This document shows, one piece after another, positions 20,443-30,657 of a stretch of DNA of 64,000 nt. The position numbers and the translations under genes are program-made. The notes under the pieces were generated by a model that did no database searches, had not been told where the DNA came from, and saw only the letters and a list, made by a program, of their open reading frames with translations. Each line of letters begins with the position of its first letter. The stretch's first letter is position 1. The stretch is from NCBI GenBank assembly GCA_009777175.1, contig WRMI01000001.1:108436-172435 (forward strand), read 5' to 3'. Source of the stretch: Marinilabiliaceae bacterium. GTDB lineage: Bacteria > Bacteroidota > Bacteroidia > Bacteroidales > Marinilabiliaceae.

Positions 20443-21228
20443 ATGAAAAGATTTTATTGCATATTAATTGTGTGTTTTGCATGTTATAATATAAAATTAT
20501 ATTCGCAAGACGCTTTAAATCAGGTCGATGACAAAGGTCTGAAGATAGGATATTGGATTAATTATTCCAAAGACGGCAAAACAAAACTTGATGAAGGAAA
20601 TTATATCGCCGATAAAAAAGATGGAATTTGGAAAGCATATTTTGCTGACGGAAAAATTAAACACGAAATCACTTATACAAACGGTGCTGCCAAAGGGTAT
20701 GCCAAAATGTATTATGAAGACGGAAAGTTACGTGAAGAAGGCACCTGGAACGAAAAACATTGGACAGGAGATTATCGTTATTATTTTCCTAACGGGCAAG
20801 TTGCATATATGTGGAACTATAATAACCAAGGAAAAAGAGAAGGCGAGCAGAAATATTTCCATGAAAACGGAAATATTAAATACAAAGGAGGATGGGAAAA
20901 CGGGCAAGTTAAAACCAGCGTAGAAATTTATGACGAGTCCGGTAAATTGGTACAAAATCGAGTCTATGAGAACGGAAAATTTACCGAAAGTGTTTCTTCA
21001 ACTCCACAGACAACTCCCTCTCAAACACCCAAAACTTATTCAACCTTCACAGGAACAGGTTATAATACCGTCTACCGATTAGACGGAAAAGTTGAAAAAA
21101 AGGGTTATTTTGAAAAAGGAATACTCATAAATGGAGAATTTAACGAATACGACGAAAATGGTAATCTCACACAAATAAAAGTGTATGAAAAAGGTCAAGT
21201 AGTTAAAATTAAACCTGTAAGTAATTAA
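20443..21228 (+). CDS. MORN/YwqK-type repeat secreted protein
   Basis: Signal peptide; repeats GYWINYSKDGKTKLDEGNY, GIWKAYFADGKIKHEITYTNG, GEQKYFHENGNIKYKGGWENG. Confidence 0.82.
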   Translation: MKRFYCILIVCFACYNIKLYSQDALNQVDDKGLKIGYWINYSKDGKTKLDEGNYIADKKDGIWKAYFADGKIKHEITYTNGAAKGYAKMYYEDGKLREEGTWNEKHWTGDYRYYFPNGQVAYMWNYNNQGKREGEQKYFHENGNIKYKGGWENGQVKTSVEIYDESGKLVQNRVYENGKFTESVSSTPQTTPSQTPKTYSTFTGTGYNTVYRLDGKVEKKGYFEKGILINGEFNEYDENGNLTQIKVYEKGQVVKIKPVSN

Positions 21229-21239
21229 TAATAAGTGAA

Positions 21240-22631
21240 ATGAATTACGACTTAATTGTAATAGGAAGCGGACCTGGAGGATACGTTTCCGCTATAAGAG
21301 CATCACAACTTGGAATGAAATGCCTCGTTATAGAACGCTCCGAACTTGGCGGAATTTGCCTTAATTGGGGTTGTATACCAACTAAATCTTTGTTAAAAAG
21401 TGCGCAAATATTTGATTATATTAATAATGCAACAGAATACGGAATTAATATCGATGGTCAAATATTGCCCGACTTCGAAGCAATGGTCAGACGTAGCCGA
21501 GAAATTGCCGCTAATATGAACAAAGGTGTTCAATATCTTTTCAAAAAAAATAAAATTGAAGTCGTTGAAGGTACGGGAAAACTTATTGCAGACCGAAAAG
21601 TTGAAGTTACAAAACATGACGGAACAACCGAAATCCATGAAGCGCCTTATATTTTAATTGCAACAGGTGCAAGTAGCCGACAATTACCCAACTTAATGCA
21701 AGATGGAGAAAAAATTATTGGTTACAGAAAAGCACTTACACTTGACAAAAAACCCGAAAATATGATAGTTGTCGGTTCCGGTGCAATAGGTAGCGAATTT
21801 GCCTATTTTTACAATACTATTGGTACAAAAGTCACTCTTGTTGAATATTTAGATAACGTCGTTCCATTAGAAGATGAAGAAGTCTCAAAACAATTAGGAC
21901 GTTCTTTCAAAAAGGCAGGAATTACTGTTATGACGGGAACAGAAGTTGTCTCTGCCGATACATCTGGCGATAAAATAAAAGCCGTTCTTAAAAGCAAAAA
22001 AGGCGAACAATTATTAGAAACTGATATAATTCTCTCCGCCGTAGGCATTACTCCAAACATTGAAAATATTGGATTAAGAAGTTCAGGTGTAGAAATTGAA
22101 AATGGAAAAATTAAAGTTGATAAATATTATAGCACTTCTGTTTCGGGTATTTATGCCATTGGCGATATTGTTGCAGGACAAGCATTAGCGCACGTTGCCT
22201 CTGCCGAAGGTATTGTCTGCGTAGAAAAAATTGCAGGACTCAACCCTCAACCATTAGACTATGGAAATATTCCCGCTTGTACATATACTTCGCCCGAAGT
22301 TGCCTCCGTTGGTATGACCGAAAAAGCCGCAATTGAAAACGGTTACAAACTGAAAATTGGCAAATTTCCTTTTACAGCTTCTGGTAAAGCAACTGCCGCA
22401 GGGCATCGAGACGGTTTTGTAAAACTAATTTTCGACGAAAAAACTGACCTACTTCTCGGTGCGCACCTCATTGGCGCTAATGTTACCGAAATGATTGGCG
22501 AATTAGTTACTGCACGAAAAATGAACGCTACCGCTCAAGATTTAATTTCAGCCGTTCACCCGCACCCTACTATGTCAGAAGCAATTATGGAAGCCGCAGC
22601 AGCTGCAAATAGCGAGGCTATTCATATTTAG
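21240..22631 (+). CDS. lpdA: Dihydrolipoyl dehydrogenase
   Basis: DLIVIGSGPGGYVSAIRASQLG, GGICLNWGCIPTKSLL, HPHPTMSEAIMEAA. Confidence 0.95.
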   Translation: MNYDLIVIGSGPGGYVSAIRASQLGMKCLVIERSELGGICLNWGCIPTKSLLKSAQIFDYINNATEYGINIDGQILPDFEAMVRRSREIAANMNKGVQYLFKKNKIEVVEGTGKLIADRKVEVTKHDGTTEIHEAPYILIATGASSRQLPNLMQDGEKIIGYRKALTLDKKPENMIVVGSGAIGSEFAYFYNTIGTKVTLVEYLDNVVPLEDEEVSKQLGRSFKKAGITVMTGTEVVSADTSGDKIKAVLKSKKGEQLLETDIILSAVGITPNIENIGLRSSGVEIENGKIKVDKYYSTSVSGIYAIGDIVAGQALAHVASAEGIVCVEKIAGLNPQPLDYGNIPACTYTSPEVASVGMTEKAAIENGYKLKIGKFPFTASGKATAAGHRDGFVKLIFDEKTDLLLGAHLIGANVTEMIGELVTARKMNATAQDLISAVHPHPTMSEAIMEAAAAANSEAIHI

Positions 22632-22744
22632 AAAATAAATTTAAATAAAATATTCCTTGCAGCCATATTTTTGTTGGCTATTCTATATAATAATATATTA
22701 TTATTAAAATTTTTCATTTATATTTGCATATAATTTTCAAAACT

Positions 22745-24412
22745 ATGGAACATAAAAAATTAAAATTACCCGTTGGTATTCAACGTTTCGAGAGAATCCG
22801 CAAAGGAGGTTTCATATATGTAGACAAGACTAAATATCTTGTAAAAATGATACGAAGTGGCGATATCTATTTTCTTGCCCGTCCACGGCGCTTTGGAAAG
22901 TCGGTTATTGTATCAACTTTTGAGGCGATTTTTGCAGGTGAAAAGGAGCTTTTTAAGGGATTATATGCCGAAGAGTTTATGAAGGATTTTGAGCCAAGCC
23001 CTATTATTCGGTTGGATATGAGCAAAGTAACGACACATCGAGGAATAGATGAATTAGAGGCTTCTATTTGTCACCAAGTAAAGAAAATAGCAAACAGACT
23101 AAAGATTTCATTATCAGATACTCAATCGTCGGGCGACCTCTTTGATGATTTAATATCAACTTCTGTCGAAAAGTACAATCAACAAGTTGTTATTTTGATA
23201 GATGAATACGATTCGCCTTACGTCGAATTTGTTAATGATACTACTTTAGCAAATAATGTGCGCAATGTTTTGAGAGGATTTTACAAACAACTCAAAGCAA
23301 ACGAAGAATATATACGTTTCATTTTCATCACAGGTATATCCAAGTTTGCAAAGGTCGGCGTTTTTTCATCCCTGAATAATCTCAAAGATATTTCATTGAT
23401 GCCCGAATATTCGGAAATCTGCGGACTAACAGAAGAAGAAATCATTAAATATTTCCCCGACTATCTTGCCGAAACAGCCCAAAAAATTAATTTAAGTAAC
23501 GAAGGTTTAATTGAAAAGATGCGATCGTATTACAATGGATTTTCGTTTGATTATGATGCTATAACTCGACTTTATAATCCGTTTTCTACTTTGGAATTTT
23601 TTGATAATAAGCGGTTTTTAAACTATTGGATAGATACGGGCAAACCTAAAATAATTGCTGACTACTTGAAACACAGGAATTTAACAGTAGAACAATTTCG
23701 GAATTATCCTATTTCCGAAGATTTTGCAAAAAGTCCGGGTGACGTGGACGAAACTCCACCCGAAGGTTTTCTATATCAGGCAGGATACTTAACTTTGCGA
23801 CCCGGCACAACCGATTATCTTTCATTGGATTACCCAAATACAGAAGTGCTAAATTCCATGTCGGCATTAGTATCTCATAATTTTTTACAAGACAAAGACG
23901 AAGATTATACCTATTGCAGAAGCGATTTATTAAAAGCCTTAATGAACGCTAATTATAAGATGGTAGTAACTGTTTTCAACCGTTTGCTTGCTTCTATAGT
24001 TTACGATGATTTTAGAAAAGTGGCAACAAAAAGCGTATCTGATAACGATTATGATATGGATCCTCGCGAGTGGCACTATCGTTCCATTTTATTTGCTTTT
24101 TTGCGAGGCTGCGGCGTGGTCGTTTTTGCCGAAATGCACACAAATTTAGGTCGTTCCGATATTGTGCTTTTGCATAAGGGACACATTTGGGTACTCGAAC
24201 TAAAAGTAGCATACGAAGGATACGATCCCGCAAAGAAAGCCGAAGAAGCATACATACAAATAGTTGAAAAAAATTATGCAAAACCTTATCCTAACGCTCT
24301 TTGTATGGGATTGGCAATTGACGATACCAAACGGATGATAACACATTATACTCTGCCATCTTCAAAAGAAGTAGGTTTTGAAACGAAAAATATAAATCAA
24401 GAAACAGAATAA
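22745..24412 (+). CDS. AAA-ATPase-like / PD-(D/E)XK nuclease family protein (PF09820 + PF08011 type), copy A
   Basis: [31 protein letters not shown]-loop variant, VVILIDEYDSPY Walker B, GRSDIVLLHKGHIWVLELKV nuclease motif. Confidence 0.9.
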   Translation: MEHKKLKLPVGIQRFERIRKGGFIYVDKTKYLVKMIRSGDIYFLARPRRFGKSVIVSTFEAIFAGEKELFKGLYAEEFMKDFEPSPIIRLDMSKVTTHRGIDELEASICHQVKKIANRLKISLSDTQSSGDLFDDLISTSVEKYNQQVVILIDEYDSPYVEFVNDTTLANNVRNVLRGFYKQLKANEEYIRFIFITGISKFAKVGVFSSLNNLKDISLMPEYSEICGLTEEEIIKYFPDYLAETAQKINLSNEGLIEKMRSYYNGFSFDYDAITRLYNPFSTLEFFDNKRFLNYWIDTGKPKIIADYLKHRNLTVEQFRNYPISEDFAKSPGDVDETPPEGFLYQAGYLTLRPGTTDYLSLDYPNTEVLNSMSALVSHNFLQDKDEDYTYCRSDLLKALMNANYKMVVTVFNRLLASIVYDDFRKVATKSVSDNDYDMDPREWHYRSILFAFLRGCGVVVFAEMHTNLGRSDIVLLHKGHIWVLELKVAYEGYDPAKKAEEAYIQIVEKNYAKPYPNALCMGLAIDDTKRMITHYTLPSSKEVGFETKNINQETE

Positions 24413-24656
24413 AAAACCATATTGGCATTCATTATAATATATTAAAAAAATAGTTATGAAATCATAATATTTTCAAATATTCCTTCACAATCTGAGTTTC
24501 TATATAGAATAAATATTTTAAAAAACGTATCTATTTCATTGAAATGGTTATTTGTAATACAAAGCACAAGAGATTTTAAATTATTCGACTTTTTAAAATT
24601 AAAAATTCAGCCCATACATTGCTAATTCTGTTTTCATAAAATAAAATCAACATATT

Positions 24657-25970
24657 ATGCCCGAACAACAAAACATAGAATACAAACAAAGTTGGCACGA
24701 TGATTATCTGAAATGGATATGTGGATTTGCCAACGCACAAGGCGGAAAAATCTATATTGGCAAAGACGATAGCGGAAATGTCGTTGGGATAGAAGATTAC
24801 AAAAGACCAATGGACGAAATTCCCAATAAAATCAAAAATCTAATGGGAATTACTGCCGAAGTCAATCTTTTGCAGGAAAACGAAAAACATTTCATAGAGA
24901 TTATTGTACAAGCATATTCCGTGCCTATTTCCTTGCGTGGCAGATATTATTACCGTAGCGGAAGCGTAAAACAGGAATTGACAGGCACGGCTTTGAACGA
25001 ATTTTTGCTCAAACGGGCAGGGCAAACTTGGGATAATGTTGTTGAGCCGCGAGCCACATTTGTCGATATTGACGAAAAATCTGTAAAAGAATATTTGGTA
25101 ATTTCAAAAGAAAAAGGAAGATTACCCAACTTTGAGGGATTGACCACAGAAGAAATTTTTGACAAACTGCATCTTATCGAAGATGGACAACTCAAACGTG
25201 CCGCCATAATTCTGTTTGGCAAAGATCCTTGTCGTTTTTATCCCAATGTGTTTGTAAAAATCGGACGGTTTGCCAAAGACGATACCGATTTACGTTATCA
25301 AGATGTGGAAGAAGGTAATATCATAGTGCTGTTACGCAACGTTTTAGAACGCTTATACCAAAAATATCTTATCAAAAATATCACATTCGAGGGAATGTAT
25401 CGCATTGAAACACCTGAATATCCAACTATTGCACTTCGAGAAATGATACTTAATTCGATGGTACACCGCAGTTATATGGGTAGTTTTACGCAAATGCGCG
25501 TATATGACGACAAAATAAATCTATGGAACGAGGGCGGATTACCCGAAGGAATTAGTTTGGAAGCGCTGAAACGTTCACACAAGTCAAAGCCACGCAATCT
25601 GCTTATTGCCGATGTTTGTTTCAAAGGTGGACTAATTGATGCTTGGGGACGAGGCACAATCAGTATCATAAATTCCTGCAAAGAGGCAGGTCTGCCTGAA
25701 CCCGAATTGATTGAAGAAGACGGTGGGTTTATGGTAACACTTTTCAAAAATAATCTTACCGAAGATCAATTGAAAAAACTCGGATTGAATGAAAGACAGG
25801 TTGATGCAATTATATTTTACAGGTCTAAAGGCGAAATAACAAACTCTGAATATGTGAAAAAATATAATATTTCCGATAGAACAGCACGGACAGATTTAAC
25901 GGAATTAGTTGATAAGGAGTTGCTTACAAGAGAGGGAGAATACAAGTTGACAACATACCATTTCCGATAA
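24657..25970 (+). CDS. AlbA_2/Schlafen-like ATP-binding transcriptional regulator (RecG-like C-terminal region)
   Basis: EYKQSWHDDYLKWICGFANAQGGKIYIGKDDSGNVVG, AWGRGTISI, C-terminal HTH. Confidence 0.88.
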   Translation: MPEQQNIEYKQSWHDDYLKWICGFANAQGGKIYIGKDDSGNVVGIEDYKRPMDEIPNKIKNLMGITAEVNLLQENEKHFIEIIVQAYSVPISLRGRYYYRSGSVKQELTGTALNEFLLKRAGQTWDNVVEPRATFVDIDEKSVKEYLVISKEKGRLPNFEGLTTEEIFDKLHLIEDGQLKRAAIILFGKDPCRFYPNVFVKIGRFAKDDTDLRYQDVEEGNIIVLLRNVLERLYQKYLIKNITFEGMYRIETPEYPTIALREMILNSMVHRSYMGSFTQMRVYDDKINLWNEGGLPEGISLEALKRSHKSKPRNLLIADVCFKGGLIDAWGRGTISIINSCKEAGLPEPELIEEDGGFMVTLFKNNLTEDQLKKLGLNERQVDAIIFYRSKGEITNSEYVKKYNISDRTARTDLTELVDKELLTREGEYKLTTYHFR

Positions 25971-26013
25971 ATTTCCGATAGACTTCCGATATTTCCGATA
26001 AATTTCCGAATAA
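25961..26013 (+). repeat. Tandem-like TTTCCGATA repeats (5 units) beginning at the stop codon of the AlbA_2 gene
   Basis: tttccgataaatttccgatagacttccgatatttccgataaatttccg. Confidence 0.9.
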
Positions 26014-26120
26014 TACTTTGTTGAAATTGTGAAATGGGAACATATACAACATTAAGAAGACCTGCTAAATGAAATTGCGAATTACATATTGAAAATTATG
26101 AATTACGAATTTAAAATACC

Positions 26121-26225
26121 TATTCACTTATTTACTTATTTACTTATTCACTTACTCACTTATTCACTCATTTACTCATTTACTCATTTACTCATTTACT
26201 CACTCGCTTATTTACTCATTCACTA
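26121..26225 (+). repeat. Octamer-type tract (TTTACTCA/TTCACTTA variants) ending 9 nt before the MFS start codon
   Basis: attcacttatttacttatttacttattcacttactcac...catttactcatttactcattcacta. Confidence 0.92.
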
Positions 26226-26234
26226 AAAAAACAG

Positions 26235-27494
26235 ATGAAAAAAACTAAGAACTTATCCCTATGGAGTTGGATTCCAACTTTATATCTTGCTGAAGGACTT
26301 CCTTACGTGGCTGTTGTTACTATTGCTGGTATAATGTACAAAAAGTTGGGTATTTCCAATTTTGACATCACTTTATATACGGGTTGGCTCTATTTACCGT
26401 GGGTCATAAAACCTTTTTGGAGTCCTTTTGTAGATTTGTATAAAACAAAACGACAATGGATAATAGCCATGCAACTGCTTATAGGAGTTGGATTTGCAGG
26501 AATTGCTTTTACAATACCTGCAACATTTTTCTTTCAGGCAACGCTTGCGTTTTTTTGGCTGCTTTCGTTTTGTTCTGCAACCCACGACATCGCAGCAGAT
26601 GGCTTTTATTTGTTGGCATTAGACAGTAAAAACCAAGCAAAATTTGTAGGAATTAGAAGCACTTTTTATCGACTTGCCACAATTTTAGGTCAAGGTATTT
26701 TGATTATTATCGCCGGGACAATAGAAAAAACAACAGATAACCCCAGATTAGCATGGTCTGTTACCTTTATAGTTTTGGCAATTATTTTTCTATTATTTTC
26801 TTTTTATCACAAAATATTTCTTCCAAAGCCCGATTCAGACTCGCCTGCCGTCAATATTTCTGCAAAAATACTATTAAAGAATTTCGCTAATACTTTTGTT
26901 TCGTTTTTCACAAAACCCGGCATAGTACGTGCCCTCTTTTTTTTATTGACATTTCGTTTTTCAGAATCGCAAACATTAGCAATATTAAAACTTTTTTTAA
27001 TAGACGGTCGTGACAAAGGCGGTTTAGGAATGACCACAAGCGAAGTTGGTTTTACATACGGAACAATCGGAATTATTGCACTGACAATCGGCGGAATTGT
27101 CGGCGGATATGCAGCATCTAAAGGTGGACTAAAAAAATGGATTTGGTTTATGACTTTAAGTTTGCTTTTACCTACGGTTGTTTACGTATATTTGGCATAC
27201 TCACAAACCTGTAATATGCTAATTATCAATATTTCTATTTTTGTTGAACAATTTGGTTATGGCTTTGGGTTTACAGCCTATCTACTTTATATGATGCATT
27301 TTTCAGACGGAAAACAAAAAACATCTCATTACGCTATATGTACGGGTTTTATGGCACTTGGAATGATGCTACCCGGAATGTTTTCGGGATGGCTACAAGA
27401 GTTAATCGGTTATACAAATTTTTTTATTTGGGCAGTGTTATGCGGTATTTTGCCTGCATGCGCAGTTTTGTTGCTTCGACTGCCTGAAAAGTAG
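26235..27494 (+). CDS. MFS transporter, AmpG/PAT-like
   Basis: SWIPTLYLAEGLPYVAVVTIAGIMYKKLGISN, LPWVIKPFWSPFVD, ~12 hydrophobic segments. Confidence 0.85.
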   Translation: MKKTKNLSLWSWIPTLYLAEGLPYVAVVTIAGIMYKKLGISNFDITLYTGWLYLPWVIKPFWSPFVDLYKTKRQWIIAMQLLIGVGFAGIAFTIPATFFFQATLAFFWLLSFCSATHDIAADGFYLLALDSKNQAKFVGIRSTFYRLATILGQGILIIIAGTIEKTTDNPRLAWSVTFIVLAIIFLLFSFYHKIFLPKPDSDSPAVNISAKILLKNFANTFVSFFTKPGIVRALFFLLTFRFSESQTLAILKLFLIDGRDKGGLGMTTSEVGFTYGTIGIIALTIGGIVGGYAASKGGLKKWIWFMTLSLLLPTVVYVYLAYSQTCNMLIINISIFVEQFGYGFGFTAYLLYMMHFSDGKQKTSHYAICTGFMALGMMLPGMFSGWLQELIGYTNFFIWAVLCGILPACAVLLLRLPEK

Positions 27495-27800
27495 ATATTA
27501 GAGTGTAGATATTAGAGTGTAGAGTATAGTTGTTGGAAATGCCCCGAATTGCGCTTACGCTTATTCGGGGTTATCTACATGGCACTCCTTACGGAGTGCT
27601 ACAATGTGGGATGTAGAGAATATGTGGGGTTTGTGTCTCAACTTGCCCTTAGGACTTGAGAATACTATGAGTTTCGGAACAAACCCTGAAAAACATCTCT
27701 TATTAACGACACCAATACCACAAGAAACGGTAGCGCATTCGATATTCAGCAGCACTCGGTAGAGTGCAACGTAGATAACTCCGAGTTAGCGTAAGCGCAA
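27495..27800. repeat. Composite intergenic repeat: TAGATAT/TAGAGTG heptamers plus two '(C)CCGA..GCGTAAGCGCAA.TCGGGG' elements
   Basis: tagatattagagtgtagatattagagtgtag; gccccgaattgcgcttacgcttattcggggttatctaca; gtagataactccgagttagcgtaagcgcaactcgggg. Confidence 0.8.
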
Positions 27801-27873
27801 CTCGGGGGATCTTCAAAAAATGCAACATCTTTAGTTTGTGGTATCATTTACATAATCCTTTGTATTTTAACTA

Positions 27874-28272
27874 AAGAGTATCGAAGTGCGCAAGGAACTC
27901 ACAGACGAGTGGGAACGACGCGGAATATCAAAAGGTCAAGATTATGCCGTCTTGACGGATGTAATTACAAAAGCATGGTCGGGCAAAACTACAAAAGAAT
28001 ACAAGCAATACAAGGATTTGAAAACCGAAAGTTTGCGCGACAATATGACCAATCTTGAACTCGTACTCAACATGCTCGCCGAAGCCACTACAACAGAGAT
28101 TTCTAAAGAAAAGCAACCTGAAACTTTCAGTGAAAGTCGCGAAATTGCCCGACAAGGCGGCGAAGTGGCAGGTAATACACGCAAAGAAATCGAAGCAAAA
28201 ACAGGAAAGAAAATCGTTAGCCCAAAATACGCAAAAACACTCAATAGCAAAAAAACCAAAGAAATAGGTTAG
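27874..28272 (+). pseudogene. 5'-truncated Bro-N/DinD-like gene, C-terminal half only
   Basis: KSIEVRKELTDEWERRGISKGQDYAVLTDVITKAWSGKTTKEYKQYKDL aligns with [49 protein letters not shown] of 41170-42075; in-frame stop immediately upstream. Confidence 0.85.
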
Positions 28273-28319
28273 TTTTCAGTTAATTGAGATAAAGAGTAAA
28301 TAAGTAAATGAGTAAATAA

Positions 28320-28505
28320 GTGAATGAGATAGATGGCATTCCGTTAGGTGATTGTATGTTTCAACTTGTACTAAAATCACTTGAAAGGCAATATACCACC
28401 CAACCAATTTTAGAGCCTGATGACGATTTACGAAAAGCAATAACTATGGAAGAACTGCGCCAAAGTGCTCACAATCACATACACAAACTGTTTGCAAAAA
28501 GATGA
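28320..28505 (+). CDS. Hypothetical short protein (GTG start inside a repeat tract; uncertain)
   Basis: 61-aa ORF with non-repetitive C-terminus; no family recognised. Confidence 0.3.
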   Translation: MNEIDGIPLGDCMFQLVLKSLERQYTTQPILEPDDDLRKAITMEELRQSAHNHIHKLFAKR

Positions 28506-28533
28506 CAATGACAAATAAGGATTGAGACATATA

Positions 28534-28674
28534 GCCGTTCAAAGAAATATTTCACGATATTTTTGTGGTGGTATTAAAGATTATTTACTTTTACTAAGAA
28601 TTATGCAAACATGTAGATTTTCAGAAAAATCTTTTATGGAATTTCTTATTTCTGGAAAAAAGTCTTTGATATAA
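28534..28674 (+). pseudogene. Possible transposase C-terminal remnant (IS66-like, tentative)
   Basis: Frame reads AVQRNISRYFCGGIKDYLLLLRIMQTCRFSEKSFMEFLISGKKSLI*, resembling transposase C-termini from memory only. Confidence 0.35.
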
Positions 28675-28935
28675 GAAAATGTTGTATCTTTGCAAACGGA
28701 TACGTTTTGTGTATCTAAATGCAATTTTGAAACAATTAATATGGATAAAATTTTGAATCATAATTATTTGGAGGCATGGGAATTGGTAAGAAAAAAATTT
28801 TTTAAGATTTGAAATTTAAAATGATAAAACTAAAAAGAGTAAGTAAGCGCTAATAATAAATAAAAAGACCAGTATGCAATGGGCGGTTTAGCGCAAGCGG
28901 TGGTGTAGTCCGCAAAAACGGTAGTTCAAATTTGA

Positions 28936-29034
28936 AACGACAACGAACAACTTTTTGCAACAAAATATAAATTGTATATTCCAAGCGAAGAAGAATTGAT
29001 AAGAGAAATAACACAAATTCGCTCTTTGATGTGA
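28936..29034 (+). pseudogene. Possible C-terminal remnant of a DUF1016/YhcG-type PD-(D/E)XK protein
   Basis: Frame reads NDNEQLFATKYKLYIPSEEELIREITQIRSLM*. Confidence 0.4.
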
Positions 29035-29210
29035 GACTTATAGTTGAAAGTATTAGTAAATCTTTTAAGGGTGTAAATATTTTTTTGGAAAATTTTTTAA
29101 ATAAAAAATAAAAAAAATAAAAAATGTATATTTGCAAAAAAAAGAAAAGTTATTATATTTGCATTTCAAAAACATGAAAATTTGTGATACATAATAAGAA
29201 ATAATATTTT

Positions 29211-29429
29211 ATGAATCAGATAGTTGACAGACAAAATATTCTTAGAGGAATAGATGAATTGGGATATAAAGACAAACTGTTTCTTTTGTCTTATATCGCT
29301 AAAAATTTGCAAAAATCTGGCTTTAAAACTCACCATCAACTTACCGAATTAAAAGGATTAGGAAAAGAAATATGGCAAAAATGCGATGTTGAAAATTATG
29401 TACAAAACGAGCGTGCATCATGGGACTAA
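29211..29429 (+). CDS. PIN-associated antitoxin-like protein
   Basis: 72 aa, C-term LTELKGLGKEIWQKCDVENYVQNERASWD; overlaps the PIN ORF by 10 nt. Confidence 0.65.
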   Translation: MNQIVDRQNILRGIDELGYKDKLFLLSYIAKNLQKSGFKTHHQLTELKGLGKEIWQKCDVENYVQNERASWD

Positions 29430-29848
29430 TCAAATCATTATACCACAAAAAGATTTTTTTAGATACCGCTCCATTAATTTACTATATTGAAGGGAATAAT
29501 AATTATGAGCAAAAACTAAATGAATTGTTTGGAGAAAAAAGCCACTGTAGGTTTGTTACTTCTGTTATTACTCTCGCTGAAGTTTTGGTAATGCCATTAA
29601 GAGAAGGAAAGGAAGAGTTAGCACAACAATACGAAAACATATTAACTCAAGCGCCAAATGTTGAAATCTATGATATTAACATTTAGATTGCTAAAGAAAC
29701 AGCATATCTACGCGCACAATACAAGATCAAAAATCCTGATGCGATACAATTGGCAACGGCAAAATATTGTTTTACGGATTTTTTCCTTACTAATGATTTA
29801 AAATTGAAACATATAGATTCTAAAATCATTACTCTTGATGAATTATAA
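29420..29848 (+). pseudogene. PIN-domain toxin interrupted by one in-frame TAG (29684-29686)
   Basis: IFLDTAPLIYYIEGN...VTSVITLAEVLVMPLREG...IYDINI*IAKETAYLRAQYKIKNPDAIQLATAKYCFTDFFLTNDLKLKHIDSKIITLDEL*: frame continues through the stop with PIN motifs intact. Confidence 0.85.
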
Positions 29849-29981
29849 TCCAATCCAAAGTATTTTTATAGAAACTTGAGTGACTTTTTTAACCCTTTGT
29901 GTGACTTTGTGTTAAAAAAACTTAACGCAAAGGCGCAATGTTGAGAACGCAAGGGTCGCAATGGATTTTGTGGTGTAGTTG

Positions 29982-30287
29982 TTATACTACTTTCCTTTCA
30001 AAATTAGTTTTTCTTATTTGCTTAAACATTGATGAATGAAGAATTTTAGCATTTTCAATATCAAAATCATTCTGCAATCCGAGCCAAAATTTAGCCGAAT
30101 TTCCAAAGAACAAACTTAACCGCATTGCAGTATCAACGGTAATTCGACGTCCTTCATTGATAATTCCTGAAATCCGTCTTTGATGAATGTTTAGTTCTTT
30201 TGCGAGGCGATACTGTGAAATGCCAAAAGGAATAAGAAATTCCTCTTGTAGTACCTCGCCAGGTGTTATATTTTTTAATTTTTCCAT
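29982..30287 (-). CDS. higA: HigA-family antitoxin (XRE HTH)
   Basis: ITPGEVLQEEFLIPFGISQYRLAKELNIHQRRISGIINEGRRITVDTAMRLSLFFG. Confidence 0.92.
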   Translation of the reverse strand: MEKLKNITPGEVLQEEFLIPFGISQYRLAKELNIHQRRISGIINEGRRITVDTAMRLSLFFGNSAKFWLGLQNDFDIENAKILHSSMFKQIRKTNFERKVV

Positions 30288-30304
30288 TTTTTATATAAAA
30301 TAAA

Positions 30305-30586
30305 TTAGTGATAATCAATTATTTCTATTTCAGAACCATTGTTTCCATCCCAACAAAAGACAATACGCCATTGGTCGTTAATGCGGAGGCTATATCTATT
30401 TTTTAAATCACCATGCAGTTTTTCAAATCTGTTTCCGGGAGGAATTCGCAAATCGTTTATATTTTGTGAGTTATTTATCATTCTTAATTTACGCCGCGCT
30501 GTATGCTGAATATCAAAAGGTAATTTAGTGGAAACAATTCCATTCCAAATTTTTTCCACATCCTTGTCTTTAAATGAAATTATCAT
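30305..30586 (-). CDS. higB: HigB-family toxin (RelE-like)
   Basis: IPPGNRFEKLHGDLKNRYSLRINDQWRIVFCW; toxin-first order with higA. Confidence 0.92.
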   Translation of the reverse strand: MIISFKDKDVEKIWNGIVSTKLPFDIQHTARRKLRMINNSQNINDLRIPPGNRFEKLHGDLKNRYSLRINDQWRIVFCWDGNNGSEIEIIDYH

Positions 30587-30657
30587 TTCTTTAAATTATA
30601 AAGCATTAGGTTACTAACCACAAAAGAGTAATGCTTTTTTGTTCCTAAATTTGGGTG

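Noticed and set aside
28741-28812. 23-codon ORF (MDKILNHNYLEAWELVRKKFFKI) after a TATCTTTG box at 28685
   Set aside because: Too short to support as a gene; probably the start of a decayed gene in the remnant-rich region.
29684-29686. In-frame TAG in the PIN gene as a recoded amber codon
   Set aside because: TAG ends several intact genes in the window (ruvX, histidine kinase, lpdA), so genome-wide recoding is not supported; a pseudogene is simpler.
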